From assembly GCF_029023725.1 (NCBI RefSeq), contig NZ_CP119075.1, positions 2,847,501 to 2,911,500 on the forward strand: DNA of 64,000 nt, written 5' to 3'. Origin of the DNA: Synoicihabitans lomoniglobus. Its GTDB lineage: Bacteria > Verrucomicrobiota > Verrucomicrobiia > Opitutales > Opitutaceae. Within the stretch, counting starts at the first letter, position 1. Each line of letters opens with the position of its first letter. The notes under the pieces were generated by a model, which searched no databases, was not told the origin of the DNA, and saw nothing but the letters and a program-made list of their open reading frames with translations. Shown piece by piece: positions 52,922 through 63,090 of this stretch. Position numbers and translations under genes: made by a program.

Positions 52922-53824
52922 ATGCCTCGTGAGTATCAATACGATTTCGAACTGCGCCACTTCGTCTACTTTCGCGAGGTGGCAAAACTGCTCCATTTTC
53001 GCAAAGCGGCGGAGTCGTTGGGCGTCGCCCAACCCGCTTTGTCGCGCCAGATCGCGCAGCTGGAAAAATCCCTCGGGGTGTTGTTGTTCTCGCGGTCGCG
53101 TCGACGCGTCGAACTCACGGCGGCGGGCAAGGATCTGCTGGATCGGGTGGAACCCATTCTGTTGCGACTCAGGCGCCTGCCGGCCGAACTTCAGTCGATC
53201 GCCGCCGGCGGCACCGGCATCCTGCGCGTCGGCTTTACGGGTCTGGCCATGGCCACGGTGTTGCCGGCGATCCTGCGGGCGTTTTCCCAATCGCATCGGA
53301 AGGTGCGCGTGGAGTTGAGCGAGTCGCCGACGTCGGCCCAGGTGGAGGCTCTGCGCACGGGTCGCATTGCCTGCGGTTTTTTGCACCCGCACATGCTGCC
53401 GCCGGGCTTTCAAACCCGTCCGCTGTTGCGGGAACGCAATGGCGTCGTGCTCGCGGCCGATCACCCGGCGGCCAAACGAAAAACGCTGCGTCTGCGCGAC
53501 ATGGCCAAGGTGCCGTTCGTGCTGTTCCCACGTCACCTCAACTCGAGTTTCTACGATCGGACTTTGGCTGCATTCACCGAAGCCGGCGTGACTCCGCACA
53601 TCGCTGAGGAAGTTTGGCCGCGCGCCAATGCGGTGGGGCTCGTGCGAGCGGGCGTCGGCGCGACGCTCATGTGTCCTTCCGAAGCGCGCAATTTGCCCAA
53701 TGACGTCGTGTTCCGCGTGCTCACCGGCCCTACTCCGGTCAGCCACCTCACGCTGGCATGGCGCGACACCGCCGACAACCCTCCGGCGTTGAAAGCGTTT
53801 CTGGCCGCTGCTCAAGTCACTTGA
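52922..53824 (+). CDS. LysR-family transcriptional regulator
   Basis: The 300-residue protein has an N-terminal winged helix-turn-helix (residues about 8-67: FELRHFVYFREVAKLLHFRK in part, then AAESLGVAQPALSRQIAQLE and RRVELTAAG) and a periplasmic-binding-type effector domain (about 92-295, starting LRVGFTGLAM). It is divergent from leuC with 178 bases between, the usual arrangement of a LysR protein and its target. That suggests control of leuCD, perhaps by a pathway intermediate. Several LysR proteins of this type also control aromatic catabolism, so the target is inferred. A TTG one codon upstream of the chosen ATG is possible. Confidence 0.9.
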   Translation: MPREYQYDFELRHFVYFREVAKLLHFRKAAESLGVAQPALSRQIAQLEKSLGVLLFSRSRRRVELTAAGKDLLDRVEPILLRLRRLPAELQSIAAGGTGILRVGFTGLAMATVLPAILRAFSQSHRKVRVELSESPTSAQVEALRTGRIACGFLHPHMLPPGFQTRPLLRERNGVVLAADHPAAKRKTLRLRDMAKVPFVLFPRHLNSSFYDRTLAAFTEAGVTPHIAEEVWPRANAVGLVRAGVGATLMCPSEARNLPNDVVFRVLTGPTPVSHLTLAWRDTADNPPALKAFLAAAQVT

Positions 53825-53839
53825 TGGCGTCACGATCTG

Positions 53840-56158
53840 GTGGCGCGGGGACGAAACGAGTTGGTTCGCGCCCGGGAAAGCTCGCCTGCATGGGCGGGCG
53901 TCCGTTCGCTCCTCCTCCCCGCTGCCATGCTGCCCTTTGCCGTCGCCATTTTTCTCGGCGCTTTTCTGCTGTTTCTGGTCCAGCCCATCATGGGTCGTTA
54001 CCTGCTGCCGGAATTCGGCGGATCGCCGAGCGTATGGACGACGTGCTTGTTGTTTTTTCAGACGGCGCTGCTGGTCGGCTATGCGTATGCGCACGTGCTG
54101 ACGAAATATCTGGCGGCACGACACCAAGTGGCCGTGCATCTCGGTTTGTTGATGGGGGCGTTTCTGTGGTTGCCTCCCATGCCCGATGCCATCGATCCCG
54201 GCGACGCCAGCACGTCTCCCATCGGTCAGGTCCTGCGCCTGCTCATCACCCACGTCGGTCTCCCGTTTGTGCTGCTGGCGGCAACCGGTCCGCTCGTGCA
54301 ACGGTGGTTTAGCGACACGTTTCCTCATCGTTCACCGTATCGCCTTTACGCTCTGTCGAACGTCGGTTCGTTACTGGCCCTCGTGGCATATCCCTTCGTC
54401 ATCGAGACGACACTCACCCGGGCGCATCAGGCGTGGGGCTGGGCGATCGGGTTCGTGGGGTTTACGGTGGTTTGTTTCTGGTGTGGGCGAACTCGACGCG
54501 CGACTGGCGGGGTTGCCGAGGTTGCGCCCGTGGCCGAGGCGACACCGCCCCCGACCATTCGACAAATGGCGCATTGGCTCGTGTGGGCCGGCCTCGCCAC
54601 CGGTCTACTCGCCGCCACCACCGAAACGCTGACCCTCGATATCGCCGCGGTGCCGTTTCTGTGGTTGGCCCCGATCACGGTTTATCTGCTGACCTTTGTG
54701 GTCACGTTCGGTCGGGCCCACGGTTATCGACCGGTATTGCTGGCCGGGGCCATGCTCGTGGCGGCAGCAGTCTCGCTCGATTTGCGCGTGTTTGGAACCA
54801 GAGCATCATTCGGGCAACTACTTGGCGGCCATCTCACGGCTTTGGCGGTGGCCGGTCTGATTTGCCATGGTGAGCTCTTTCGCTCCCGACCTCAGCCCCG
54901 GTATCTGACCCTTTTCTATCTCACTATTTCGGCCGGGGGAGCGTTGGGCACGCTGATCGTCGCGGTGCTCTCCCCGTATTGGTTCGATCACAACATCGAT
55001 CTGCCGCTGCTGTGGAGTGCCTTGATCCTCTGCGTCGGTCGGGAAATTCTCCGGACCCGGGATCGCCAACGCGCGGTGGCCTGGGGCATCGGCCAACTCC
55101 TCGCCCTTGCCATGGTGCCGCTGTTGCGCACCGGAGCTTTCGATCACCTTGGCCAGCATGTGCTGACATGGTTCGTCGCCCAACGGTGGAAACTCGGACT
55201 CGTCGTGGTCGTGATCATCTTCGCCGTGGGCGATCACCGCCACGGCTGGGTGCGCACCTGGCAGCGTCGCACCAGTTGGGGGGTCGCGGTGCTCGGGTTG
55301 TGGTTGATTTTCCACTACCTTGGCTCAGCACTGCAACCCGCGCCCGACACCGTCGCGGTGCGCCGCGGGTTTCACGGCACCGTGACCGTGACGGATTATC
55401 CGACCACGGATCCCCGCGCCCACGCTCGGTTCATGGCTCACGGCAACACCACGCACGGCATCCAGCTCACCCATGCGGATTTCGTCGATTATCCCACCAG
55501 CTACTATCATCCCGACAGCGGAATCGGACGGGCGTTGTCCCGGTCGAATCAAAACGTCGGGCGAAACATCTGCGTGGTGGGACTGGGCGTGGGCACCATC
55601 GCGAGTTACGGGATGCCCGGGGACCGGATCCGTTTCTACGAAATTGATCCCCATGTGGTCGAACTCGCGGAACGGCATTTTCAGTTTTTGGCGCGGAGCC
55701 AAGCGGAGATCGAAATCGTGGTTGGCGACGGCCGACAGTTGATCGAGCGGGAGAACCGTGCCCGGTCATCGCCCCGGTTCGATATTCTGGTGCTCGACGC
55801 TTTCAGCAGCGACGCCGTGCCGATGCATCTGCTCACCACCGAAGCGTTCGAGTCCTACCTGGATCGCCTCGCTCCCGCGGGGGTGTTGGTTTTCAATATT
55901 TCCAATCGCCTCGTTGATCTGCGGCCGGTGCTCGAGGGGCATGCCCGCGCGCACGACATGTTTCTTGCCCACATCATCCACTACCCCGCCTCGGACGACT
56001 GGTGGGACTTTGCCAGTCAGTGGATCATTCTGGCGCGGGAACGCGGCACGCTCGACGTCGACGCCATCACCCGTGCAACCGGCATCGCGAGCCCGGAAAC
56101 GTTACATGGGCCGCGATGGACGGACGACTTCGCCAGCCTCTGGTCCGTCCTCCGTTGA
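53840..56158 (+). CDS. membrane protein fused to a spermidine-synthase-like domain
   Basis: The 772-residue protein has about twelve hydrophobic segments (residues 30 to 510) followed by a Rossmann methyltransferase-like domain. That domain carries [36 protein letters not shown] and [18 protein letters not shown], the signature of spermidine synthase/PMT-like proteins. Such fused proteins are common in environmental bacteria and their function is not established. The expected cofactor is SAM or decarboxylated SAM. The start is uncertain: GTG at 53840, or ATG at 53927, just before the first helix ([20 protein letters not shown]). The LysR gene ends 16 bases upstream. Confidence 0.8.
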   Translation: MARGRNELVRARESSPAWAGVRSLLLPAAMLPFAVAIFLGAFLLFLVQPIMGRYLLPEFGGSPSVWTTCLLFFQTALLVGYAYAHVLTKYLAARHQVAVHLGLLMGAFLWLPPMPDAIDPGDASTSPIGQVLRLLITHVGLPFVLLAATGPLVQRWFSDTFPHRSPYRLYALSNVGSLLALVAYPFVIETTLTRAHQAWGWAIGFVGFTVVCFWCGRTRRATGGVAEVAPVAEATPPPTIRQMAHWLVWAGLATGLLAATTETLTLDIAAVPFLWLAPITVYLLTFVVTFGRAHGYRPVLLAGAMLVAAAVSLDLRVFGTRASFGQLLGGHLTALAVAGLICHGELFRSRPQPRYLTLFYLTISAGGALGTLIVAVLSPYWFDHNIDLPLLWSALILCVGREILRTRDRQRAVAWGIGQLLALAMVPLLRTGAFDHLGQHVLTWFVAQRWKLGLVVVVIIFAVGDHRHGWVRTWQRRTSWGVAVLGLWLIFHYLGSALQPAPDTVAVRRGFHGTVTVTDYPTTDPRAHARFMAHGNTTHGIQLTHADFVDYPTSYYHPDSGIGRALSRSNQNVGRNICVVGLGVGTIASYGMPGDRIRFYEIDPHVVELAERHFQFLARSQAEIEIVVGDGRQLIERENRARSSPRFDILVLDAFSSDAVPMHLLTTEAFESYLDRLAPAGVLVFNISNRLVDLRPVLEGHARAHDMFLAHIIHYPASDDWWDFASQWIILARERGTLDVDAITRATGIASPETLHGPRWTDDFASLWSVLR

Positions 56159-56202
56159 GCGGGTGGTTGACGCCGGGGCCGACGCTCCATGCCTTCAAAA
56201 CC

Positions 56203-59200
56203 GTGAAACCTAGATTCGGTATTTTTCACGCTATGGCTTGGGTTCTATTCGGCAGCATGCCGATGCGGGCCAACTTGTTGGACGTCGAGTCGGGTCGGCC
56301 GATCATGCGAGATTTTCGCCCCACCGAATATTTGGGCCATCCGCAGATCTTCGACATCACGGCAGGCACGGATGGCTTCATCTATTTGGCCAACGTGCAG
56401 GGTATTCTCCAATTCGACGGCGTGCGGTGGATGCATCATTCCGCGCCCCTGACCTATACCTATCGCATCGCCGCCACTCCGGACGGACGCGTGTGGAGTT
56501 CGGGCATGGATCATTTGGGTTACTACCTCGCCACGCCGGGAGAGTTGAAAATGACCTACCACTCCGTGTTGGACGAATTGCCGCCGGAGTTGCGCAGCGT
56601 CGGTCGCGATGGCAGCGTCCGGGAACATCTGGGTGACCCCTATTTGAGCACGCCCAATGGCTTGGTTCGCTATCGTGAAAACGATTTGAGAATTTGGCCC
56701 AGCGCCGAGCCCGGTGAAGGCGAAGAACTGATCAAAGCCGGCGACGAACTCTATTGGATTTCTGCTCACGACCAACTCGTTCAAATCGTCGGTGACGAAC
56801 TCATCACGGTGGCACGCGATGCGGACATTCTGGCCGGGCGGCGACCTTTCGCCGTGCCGCGGGAAGGTGCCGATCCGTTGTGGGTGGTCGGCGAGCGAGG
56901 GGTTTTCGAACTCGATAAAACCACGCAGTCATTTCGCCGCGTCGACGGCGCACTGGATGCGCTCGTCAAAACGACACGAGTGAACGCGGCGTTGAATCTG
57001 GGCGACGGATCCATCGCGGTCGCCACCAGCCAGCGGGGACTCGTTATTGCGCTGCTCGATGGCAGCCGCGTGCGCCGACTCGACCGTGAAAACGGTCTCG
57101 CGGACAACGCCGTGCTCTCCTTGTTCATCGATCCGACCGGCGGCCTTTGGGCGGGACTGAATTCCGGCGCGGTGCGTATCGACTTTCGCAGCGCGGTGAC
57201 GATATTTGATGAGACCAACGGCCCCACCCCGGGGACGATCGACGGGTGGTATCGTTACCATGGAGACGTATATGCGGGAGCGTTCGATGGCCTGTATCGT
57301 TTGCAGCCCCCCCATGCCCAAACGGGAGACTCCGCCCACTTTACTCGTATCGTTTCCGATCTCACCAACGTCTTTGCGTTCAGCACGATCGATGACCAAC
57401 TCATCTTCTCCAGCGCGGCGGGTCTGCACCGTTTGCTACCGGACGACCAACACGAGCTGCTCATCGATCTGTCGAAGAGCCAACCCAAGATGCTCGTTCC
57501 TTCGAAATTCCACCCGGGCCGCTACTTCATCGCAGGCCAGGATGGTTTTTTTGTGGTCGAGCGCACCGAGGAGGGGCAATGGGAGATCATCGCGCAACAA
57601 CTCGGCGTCGGAATTTGTTTTACGCTCGTCGAGGAGGACGACGGTGACGTCTGGGTCGCCAGTTACAGCACGGGGTTCTGGCGTATCCCAGCGGCCAATA
57701 CAGTTCAGGTCGGGACGGCATTCGAGTTCGAAAACTACCACCACGGCCACGGGCTGCCGGAGGCCATGACGTGGACCACGGTCACTCCGGGCAGCCACGG
57801 CACCGTTTTCTTTACCGATGCGGGTGGGGTGAAATTCAACAAAAACTCCCGACAATTCGAACCGGATGATCGCTATCCGATCAACGGTTCCAACGACCAC
57901 GCCATGACCCCGACGATCGTGACACCCGACGGTGCCACGTGGGCGTCGGTCTTCGGCGAAAGCGCGATGTCGGCCCAGTATCCGTTTGGCCGTTTTCTTC
58001 CCCAATCCGACGGCTCACTGCTCTGGCGCTCCGCCCCCGGCCCGGTGCTCGATGAGATCGGATTCGCCGGGGTGGCCGTGGTGCACGTGGATGAAAGTGG
58101 TGAGCAGCCCGTATTGTGGGCGCGGGGATACGACAACCACGTGCGCATTGAGCTGGATCGTCTCGCGGAGTCGGCCTCGCCTTGGCAAGCCGCCATTCGG
58201 TCGGTGCGTCAAGGCGATCGCCACCTGCCTCTGGCGGGACTGACGGCCGGGCAAACGGACTATCAACTTCCGTATTCGCGCGAACCCATTGTCTTCGAAT
58301 TCGCCAATCCGCGTTTCGACTTGGCGACGGGTCTGCGGTATCAGACGCGCTTGTTGGGCTTCAGCCCGCGATGGTCCGAGCCGAGTGAAATTCCCCAGGT
58401 CAGTTTCACCAATCTCGAGGGCGGACCTTTCACCTTGGAGGTCCGTTCGATGGATCAGGCTGGTTCGATCAGTGACACGGCGCGCTTTGATTTCCGGGTC
58501 ACTCCGCCGTGGTATCGGCGCCACGTGTCCTATGCGGGTTACCTTGTCGGGGTGATCGGGTTGCTCGTCGGGTTCGAACGTTGGCGCGCGGGCAAAGCAG
58601 AACGGGAACGACAACGCCTCGCGCAATTGGTCGATCAACGCACCGCGGAACTCGCGATTGCAAAGACGGATGCCGAAACCGCCAACCGCGCCAAATCCAC
58701 TTTTCTTGCCAACATGAGCCATGAACTGCGCACGCCTCTCAATGGCGTGATCGGCTATGCCCAAATCCTCGAACGCAACCCTACTCTCGACGAGAACGGC
58801 CGCGAACAGGTCCGCGTCGTGGCGTCCTCCGGTGAGCACTTGCTGACCATGATCAATGAAGTGCTTGATTTTTCCAAAATTGAAGCCGGCAAACTGGAAC
58901 TGCGCACCGCCCCGTTCGACCTCGCTCACCTCCTGCGCGACATCGCCGTCACCACCGAAATGCGTGCCGCGGACAAAGGGCTCGCTTTCGAAATCGTGGC
59001 CGACCCCCACCTGCCGAGCCACCTCCTCGGCGATGCGCCCAAGCTGCGCCAGGTGCTCGACAACTTGCTCAGCAACGCGGTCAAATTTACCCACGAAGGT
59101 CGGGTCACCCTTACCGTTTCGACAATCGAGGGTTCCGCCGGCCCGAGGATTCGTTTCCACGTCAACGACACCGGCGTAGGTCTCTCCCATGAGGACCAAG

Positions 59201-60069
59201 CGAACCTCTTCGAGCCCTTCCACCAGGCCGTCGATGCGCGACCGCCCGAGCCGGGCACGGGTCTGGGCCTCTCGATTTCCCGACGCCTCGTGGAGATGAT
59301 GGGAGGCGAAATCTCCCTGCGCAGTGCGAAAGGCAAAGGCAGTTCATTCACATTCGATCTGCCGGCGGAAATCATGCCGAGCGAACCGGCCGACGTTCCC
59401 AGCATCCGCCGCATCGTCACCGGCTACGCGGGCCCGCGTAGATCGCTCTACGTGGTCGATGACGTGGCCGTGAACCGCCATCTACTGCGCGATTTACTCA
59501 CGCCCCTCGGCTTCACGGTCGCATTGTTCGAGTCCGCCGCCAACGCGCTCGCCGCCCTCGCCCGCGAACGACCCGATGCCATTATTCTCGATCTGAGGAT
59601 GCCGGGTATGGATGGTCTTGAAATGACGCGCGTCGTGCGTCGCACCTACGGCCCCACCCCGCGCATCGTGCTCATGTCGGCATCGGTGCTTTCCTTCGAC
59701 GCGCAGGTCGCGCTCGACGCCGGTTGCGACGATTTCCTCCCGAAACCATTCCGGGAGGACGACCTCTTCCAACGCATGAGTCGCGTCCTGGGGTTGCAAT
59801 GGATCGAAAACGAAGCATCTCCGATCAGCAGGGACCCGGATTCTCATTCGCCAGCATCGGGGGCGACCACCGACGCGTGCTGGGTTCGCACTCTCCTGCC
59901 CATGGCGCAACGCGGCGACATTCGAGGTCTTCGTTCGGCGCTTGCCGAGATATCCCGCACCGCTCATCCGCCGCCGCCCTTGATCGCCGAACTGCAAAAC
60001 CTCGCCGCGCGCTTCCAAATGGATCGCATCCGCACCCGGTTGGAGGAATTGAGCGTCACCGAAAGTTAG
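56203..60069 (+). CDS. periplasmic-propeller hybrid sensor histidine kinase
   Basis: The 1288-residue protein begins with a signal-like segment ([20 protein letters not shown]), then two-component-regulator propeller repeats (to about 690, with [13 protein letters not shown] and [14 protein letters not shown] as typical blades) and a Y_Y_Y beta domain (about 690-770). A membrane helix follows near 775-795, then a coiled region, a HisKA box with His840 ([13 protein letters not shown]), HATPase (about 945-1060) and a receiver with Asp1130. The GTG at 56203 is chosen because it gives a proper signal peptide; upstream frame overlaps the previous gene. Such kinases sense carbohydrates in other bacteria. 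The receiver-LuxR gene follows after 63 bases. Confidence 0.88.
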   Translation: MKPRFGIFHAMAWVLFGSMPMRANLLDVESGRPIMRDFRPTEYLGHPQIFDITAGTDGFIYLANVQGILQFDGVRWMHHSAPLTYTYRIAATPDGRVWSSGMDHLGYYLATPGELKMTYHSVLDELPPELRSVGRDGSVREHLGDPYLSTPNGLVRYRENDLRIWPSAEPGEGEELIKAGDELYWISAHDQLVQIVGDELITVARDADILAGRRPFAVPREGADPLWVVGERGVFELDKTTQSFRRVDGALDALVKTTRVNAALNLGDGSIAVATSQRGLVIALLDGSRVRRLDRENGLADNAVLSLFIDPTGGLWAGLNSGAVRIDFRSAVTIFDETNGPTPGTIDGWYRYHGDVYAGAFDGLYRLQPPHAQTGDSAHFTRIVSDLTNVFAFSTIDDQLIFSSAAGLHRLLPDDQHELLIDLSKSQPKMLVPSKFHPGRYFIAGQDGFFVVERTEEGQWEIIAQQLGVGICFTLVEEDDGDVWVASYSTGFWRIPAANTVQVGTAFEFENYHHGHGLPEAMTWTTVTPGSHGTVFFTDAGGVKFNKNSRQFEPDDRYPINGSNDHAMTPTIVTPDGATWASVFGESAMSAQYPFGRFLPQSDGSLLWRSAPGPVLDEIGFAGVAVVHVDESGEQPVLWARGYDNHVRIELDRLAESASPWQAAIRSVRQGDRHLPLAGLTAGQTDYQLPYSREPIVFEFANPRFDLATGLRYQTRLLGFSPRWSEPSEIPQVSFTNLEGGPFTLEVRSMDQAGSISDTARFDFRVTPPWYRRHVSYAGYLVGVIGLLVGFERWRAGKAERERQRLAQLVDQRTAELAIAKTDAETANRAKSTFLANMSHELRTPLNGVIGYAQILERNPTLDENGREQVRVVASSGEHLLTMINEVLDFSKIEAGKLELRTAPFDLAHLLRDIAVTTEMRAADKGLAFEIVADPHLPSHLLGDAPKLRQVLDNLLSNAVKFTHEGRVTLTVSTIEGSAGPRIRFHVNDTGVGLSHEDQANLFEPFHQAVDARPPEPGTGLGLSISRRLVEMMGGEISLRSAKGKGSSFTFDLPAEIMPSEPADVPSIRRIVTGYAGPRRSLYVVDDVAVNRHLLRDLLTPLGFTVALFESAANALAALARERPDAIILDLRMPGMDGLEMTRVVRRTYGPTPRIVLMSASVLSFDAQVALDAGCDDFLPKPFREDDLFQRMSRVLGLQWIENEASPISRDPDSHSPASGATTDACWVRTLLPMAQRGDIRGLRSALAEISRTAHPPPPLIAELQNLAARFQMDRIRTRLEELSVTES

Positions 60070-60132
60070 GGTGTAATCCTTACCGACTGATTGACGGACC
60101 CTGCGCAATCGTTTCGCATTTGCCCGATCCCC

Positions 60133-61029
60133 ATGTCCGATACCGCCACTGTTCTCGTCGTCGACGACACTCCTGCCAATGTGGGGGTGCTCCTCGAAGC
60201 ATTGGGCGACGCCGGCCACGAGGTATTGGTCGCCGAGAGCGGACAAAGTGCGCTCGCCCAGCTGCAGCACGCCACGCCTGATCTGATCCTGCTCGATGTC
60301 ATGATGCCCGGACTCGATGGATTCGAAACCTGCCGCCGCCTCAAGCAAAACGCCAAATGGCGCAGTATCCCGGTGCTCTTCATGACCGCACTGGACGAAC
60401 CTGCCCAGAAAGTCCGCGCGTTCGACGAAGGAGCGGTCGACTACATCGTCAAACCGTTCTTCGAACAGGAAGTATTGGCGCGGGTGAAAACCCATCTGGA
60501 ACTCCTGTCCCTCCGGCGCAATTTGGAGGACGAACTCGCGTTGCGTATCGACGCGGAAAACCAATTGGCAAAATCACTCGACCGCGCCGTCATCATCACC
60601 GACGCCCGCGGCATGGTGGTGTTTACCACGCGCCTCGCGGAATCACTGCTGCACCGCCATTGCGATGACTATCAGACCGCCGGCGAACTACCGGCCAGCC
60701 TGCGCCGACCCGACTCCGGTCTCACGTTGCGTCGCTTCACCGAGTCAGGTCGCGACGACCTCTCGTTTTTCGTCCTCGAAGAAAAAGCCCCGTCGCCCAA
60801 CCCCTCGGCTCTCCTCGCCCTCGGACTCACGTCGCGGGAGGCCGAAGTGCTGTGGTGGATCGCCCAGGGCAAAAGCAACCCCGACATCGCGACCATCCTC
60901 GGCGCCGGCGTGCGCACCATCCACAAGCACGTGGAAAACATCTTCCGCAAACTCGGTTGCGAAACCCGCGCGGCCGCGGCCGTCACCGCGCAGGAAGCCC
61001 TGCGGCCCGGCGGCATCGCCACGAACTAA
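60133..61029 (+). CDS. response regulator with LuxR-type DNA-binding domain
   Basis: The 298-residue protein has a receiver (residues about 8-125, phospho-acceptor Asp55 in DLILLDVMMPGLDG and the switch Lys in YIVKPF), a middle region (about 130-225) that may be PAS-like, and a C-terminal LuxR/NarL helix-turn-helix (about 231-290: LTSREAEVLWWIAQGKSNPD, then VRTIHKHVENIFRKLG). It is placed 63 bases after the propeller kinase, so the two are the likely signal pair. The targets are not known. The ATG at 60133 is used; the frame is open to 60091 with a TTG. Confidence 0.9.
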   Translation: MSDTATVLVVDDTPANVGVLLEALGDAGHEVLVAESGQSALAQLQHATPDLILLDVMMPGLDGFETCRRLKQNAKWRSIPVLFMTALDEPAQKVRAFDEGAVDYIVKPFFEQEVLARVKTHLELLSLRRNLEDELALRIDAENQLAKSLDRAVIITDARGMVVFTTRLAESLLHRHCDDYQTAGELPASLRRPDSGLTLRRFTESGRDDLSFFVLEEKAPSPNPSALLALGLTSREAEVLWWIAQGKSNPDIATILGAGVRTIHKHVENIFRKLGCETRAAAAVTAQEALRPGGIATN

Positions 61030-61066
61030 AATTTTCCGCCGCGACCCTCGCCGCCCACATCAGCCT

Positions 61067-61249
61067 AATTAACGCAGTTCACAGAAGGTAACAAAGTTAA
61101 CAAAGCGCTGTAAAAACGTGAGTTAAATCGAGTAAATTGCATGGCATCCAACTCACCTTACGGGTGAATGAATTGATGCCCATAATCGCCTGCAACTCGT
61201 TCCAGCTTCGTGCTCTTCGTTGCCTTCTGTAAAATCCAACTGCGGAATT
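61067..61249. repeat. long imperfect inverted repeat between convergent genes
   Basis: The left arm AATTAACGCAGTTCACAGAAGG, cited here by position 61067-61088 and continuing to 61096, pairs with 61215-61249 (reverse complement: AATTCCGCAGTT, a 7-base insert, ACAGAAGGCAACGAAG). Apart from the insert, few positions differ. The 118 bases between show only a small TCACC/GGTGA hairpin. It fills the 225-base space between the response-regulator gene and the convergent 61255-63087 gene. It is the third variant of this repeat style in the window. Confidence 0.75.
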
Positions 61250-61254
61250 TAGGA

Positions 61255-63087
61255 TCAGCGGAGCTGCTGCGCGAGCCGCTGTATCTCCTGGGCAAATTGA
61301 CTGCCCGCGGGCGGCTGCAGCACCCGGTGGGCGATGGTGAGCACCATGCCGGCATCGTTACGTCGTGCCTGGCCCAGCGTGTAATCGAAGAACGGTTCCA
61401 CCAACCGATCAAACGCATCCATGCCCGCGCCCACCCCGAACTGGCGCAACGCGTTCTGAAACACGCGCAACTGCACTTCCGGTGGGTCCTCCACCATGGT
61501 GCGGTTAAGCATTTCCGCCGCCTGTGAGATCGCGAGATCCGAGCGGTCGACGGTGAACTTGCGGGCGAGTTGACGCTCCTCGTGATCGGCGGCGCTGGTT
61601 TGACCACGTTCGCGCATCGCCGCGATGACCTCGCGCATGAACCGGGCGTTGAGATCAGGGTAACGTTGGAATGAGCGTGCGGCCGATCGCATCGTGCTCT
61701 CGCGTTTGATCACCGGCCACTCCGCCGTGCTTTGCGCCAGCAGCAACAGTTCCCACGCCGCCACGTTGCGCGACTCGTAGTTGACCGCACGCTGCGCCGC
61801 GGCGATCGCGTCCTCCACTTCATTGCGGCGCAAGTGTTCCTGCGCCATGAACTGCCAGGCGCGGGACTGCTGGTAATTCGGCAGGAACCGGAATCGTTCC
61901 GCCAAAAACGCCAGCTCGTGGTCGTTCACATTGGCCCACGTCTGCGGATCAAACGCGACGCCCGCGACGTATTGCTGCTCGGCGTAACGGCCGACATCGA
62001 GCCGCCATTTCTGCTTCGCATCCAAGTAGCCAAACCAAGCGTGGCGCCCATCCAGTCCGACCCCGCGAAACAACAACGTCGGCACGCCGCGCGCTTTACC
62101 CATCTCGCTGGCGAAATAACCTTGGTCGATGCAAATGCCGCCTTGGCTCAAAATCGTCGGCAACGTGTAACTCGAGCCCGGCCAGTCGAAGATCGACTGA
62201 TCCGCCCGATCGTCGCGATACCTGATCGCATCATAAGTTCCCGGCAACGTGCTGAAATTAAGCTGCGGACTCGCCTGGGCCCAGCGCAAGTCTTCGAACG
62301 ATGCCGCCGCACTCACGACAAACTTCAACTCCGACGCCTTAAGTCGCTGCAACCGGTGCAACGTCTTGCGCGCGCGGTCCGACTTCACCCAAAAATGAAA
62401 CGCCTCCAACGGCTCGGGTAACGTGCGCGGCAACAATTCCGGCGACACTTGTCCGTGGGGCCAATGCGGCGGCGGCGGCACGTCGAAGACCAACGCAATC
62501 GCGAGCGCCAGTTCCTGATACGCGACAAAGTCCGCCGGATCGTCCTGATACAACCGATCCAGAATCGCCAAAACTCCGGGCAAATAATCGTAAGGCGTGA
62601 GCAGGTCGAAAAAGCTGCGCGAGAGCTCCCGGTCGGAGATCAGATTAACAAAAAACTGCGGCGAAACCATCGCACTGAGCGCCCGCGAAGGCGGATCGTA
62701 ATCGCGCGCCATGTTGGCATGGCCAAGTCGCGCCGAGTTGATCGCGTTGGCCCAGCGCCGGGTGACCTCGCGCTCATTCGTCCCCATCAGCCGCGACCAA
62801 CGCGCCACCAGCAACCAACCCTCCATGGCATCCGTGCGATTTTTGGCTTTGGCGACCAGCGCCGCGTTACTCGCCGTCGTTTCAATCTCCGCCCAAACGA
62901 GATCCGGTGAGCTGTGCAGCGTCGCTTTAACCCACTCCTCGGTCGGCGGCTGCAACGCGGCTGCGGGCGACACTTCGACCGCGGCCGAGGCGACGGACAT
63001 CAGCGCAAGGCATCCCACCGCCAGCGCCCAGGTCCGCACCCAGCCATGCCACCAGACCGAACGAACGTGGTAATGTCCGGCGGCCAT
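61255..63087 (-). CDS. secreted or periplasmic protein with transglutaminase-fold core
   Basis: The 610-residue product has a signal-like N-terminus (hydrophobic LAVGCLALMSVASA near residues 22-35). The first 290 residues are helical. A transglutaminase-like active site follows: Cys319 in SQGGICIDQGYF, His349 in GRHAWFGYL and Asp364 in LDVGRY, the Cys-His-Asp order of the family. After about residue 395 the protein is helical with TPR-like periodicity (QSRAWQFMAQEHLRRNEVED, AIAAAQRAVNYESRNVAAWE). It probably acts on peptides outside the cytoplasm; whether it cleaves or crosslinks is not clear. It precedes uvrB in reading order only by chance, 3 bases from its stop. Confidence 0.72.
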   Translation of the reverse strand: MAAGHYHVRSVWWHGWVRTWALAVGCLALMSVASAAVEVSPAAALQPPTEEWVKATLHSSPDLVWAEIETTASNAALVAKAKNRTDAMEGWLLVARWSRLMGTNEREVTRRWANAINSARLGHANMARDYDPPSRALSAMVSPQFFVNLISDRELSRSFFDLLTPYDYLPGVLAILDRLYQDDPADFVAYQELALAIALVFDVPPPPHWPHGQVSPELLPRTLPEPLEAFHFWVKSDRARKTLHRLQRLKASELKFVVSAAASFEDLRWAQASPQLNFSTLPGTYDAIRYRDDRADQSIFDWPGSSYTLPTILSQGGICIDQGYFASEMGKARGVPTLLFRGVGLDGRHAWFGYLDAKQKWRLDVGRYAEQQYVAGVAFDPQTWANVNDHELAFLAERFRFLPNYQQSRAWQFMAQEHLRRNEVEDAIAAAQRAVNYESRNVAAWELLLLAQSTAEWPVIKRESTMRSAARSFQRYPDLNARFMREVIAAMRERGQTSAADHEERQLARKFTVDRSDLAISQAAEMLNRTMVEDPPEVQLRVFQNALRQFGVGAGMDAFDRLVEPFFDYTLGQARRNDAGMVLTIAHRVLQPPAGSQFAQEIQRLAQQLR

Positions 63088-63090
63088 CGT

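Noticed and set aside
52916..54328. Minus-strand reading frame of 470 codons
   Set aside because: It is antisense to the LysR gene and the spermidine-synthase-like gene and rich in Arg/Gln/His, with no hydrophobic core pattern.
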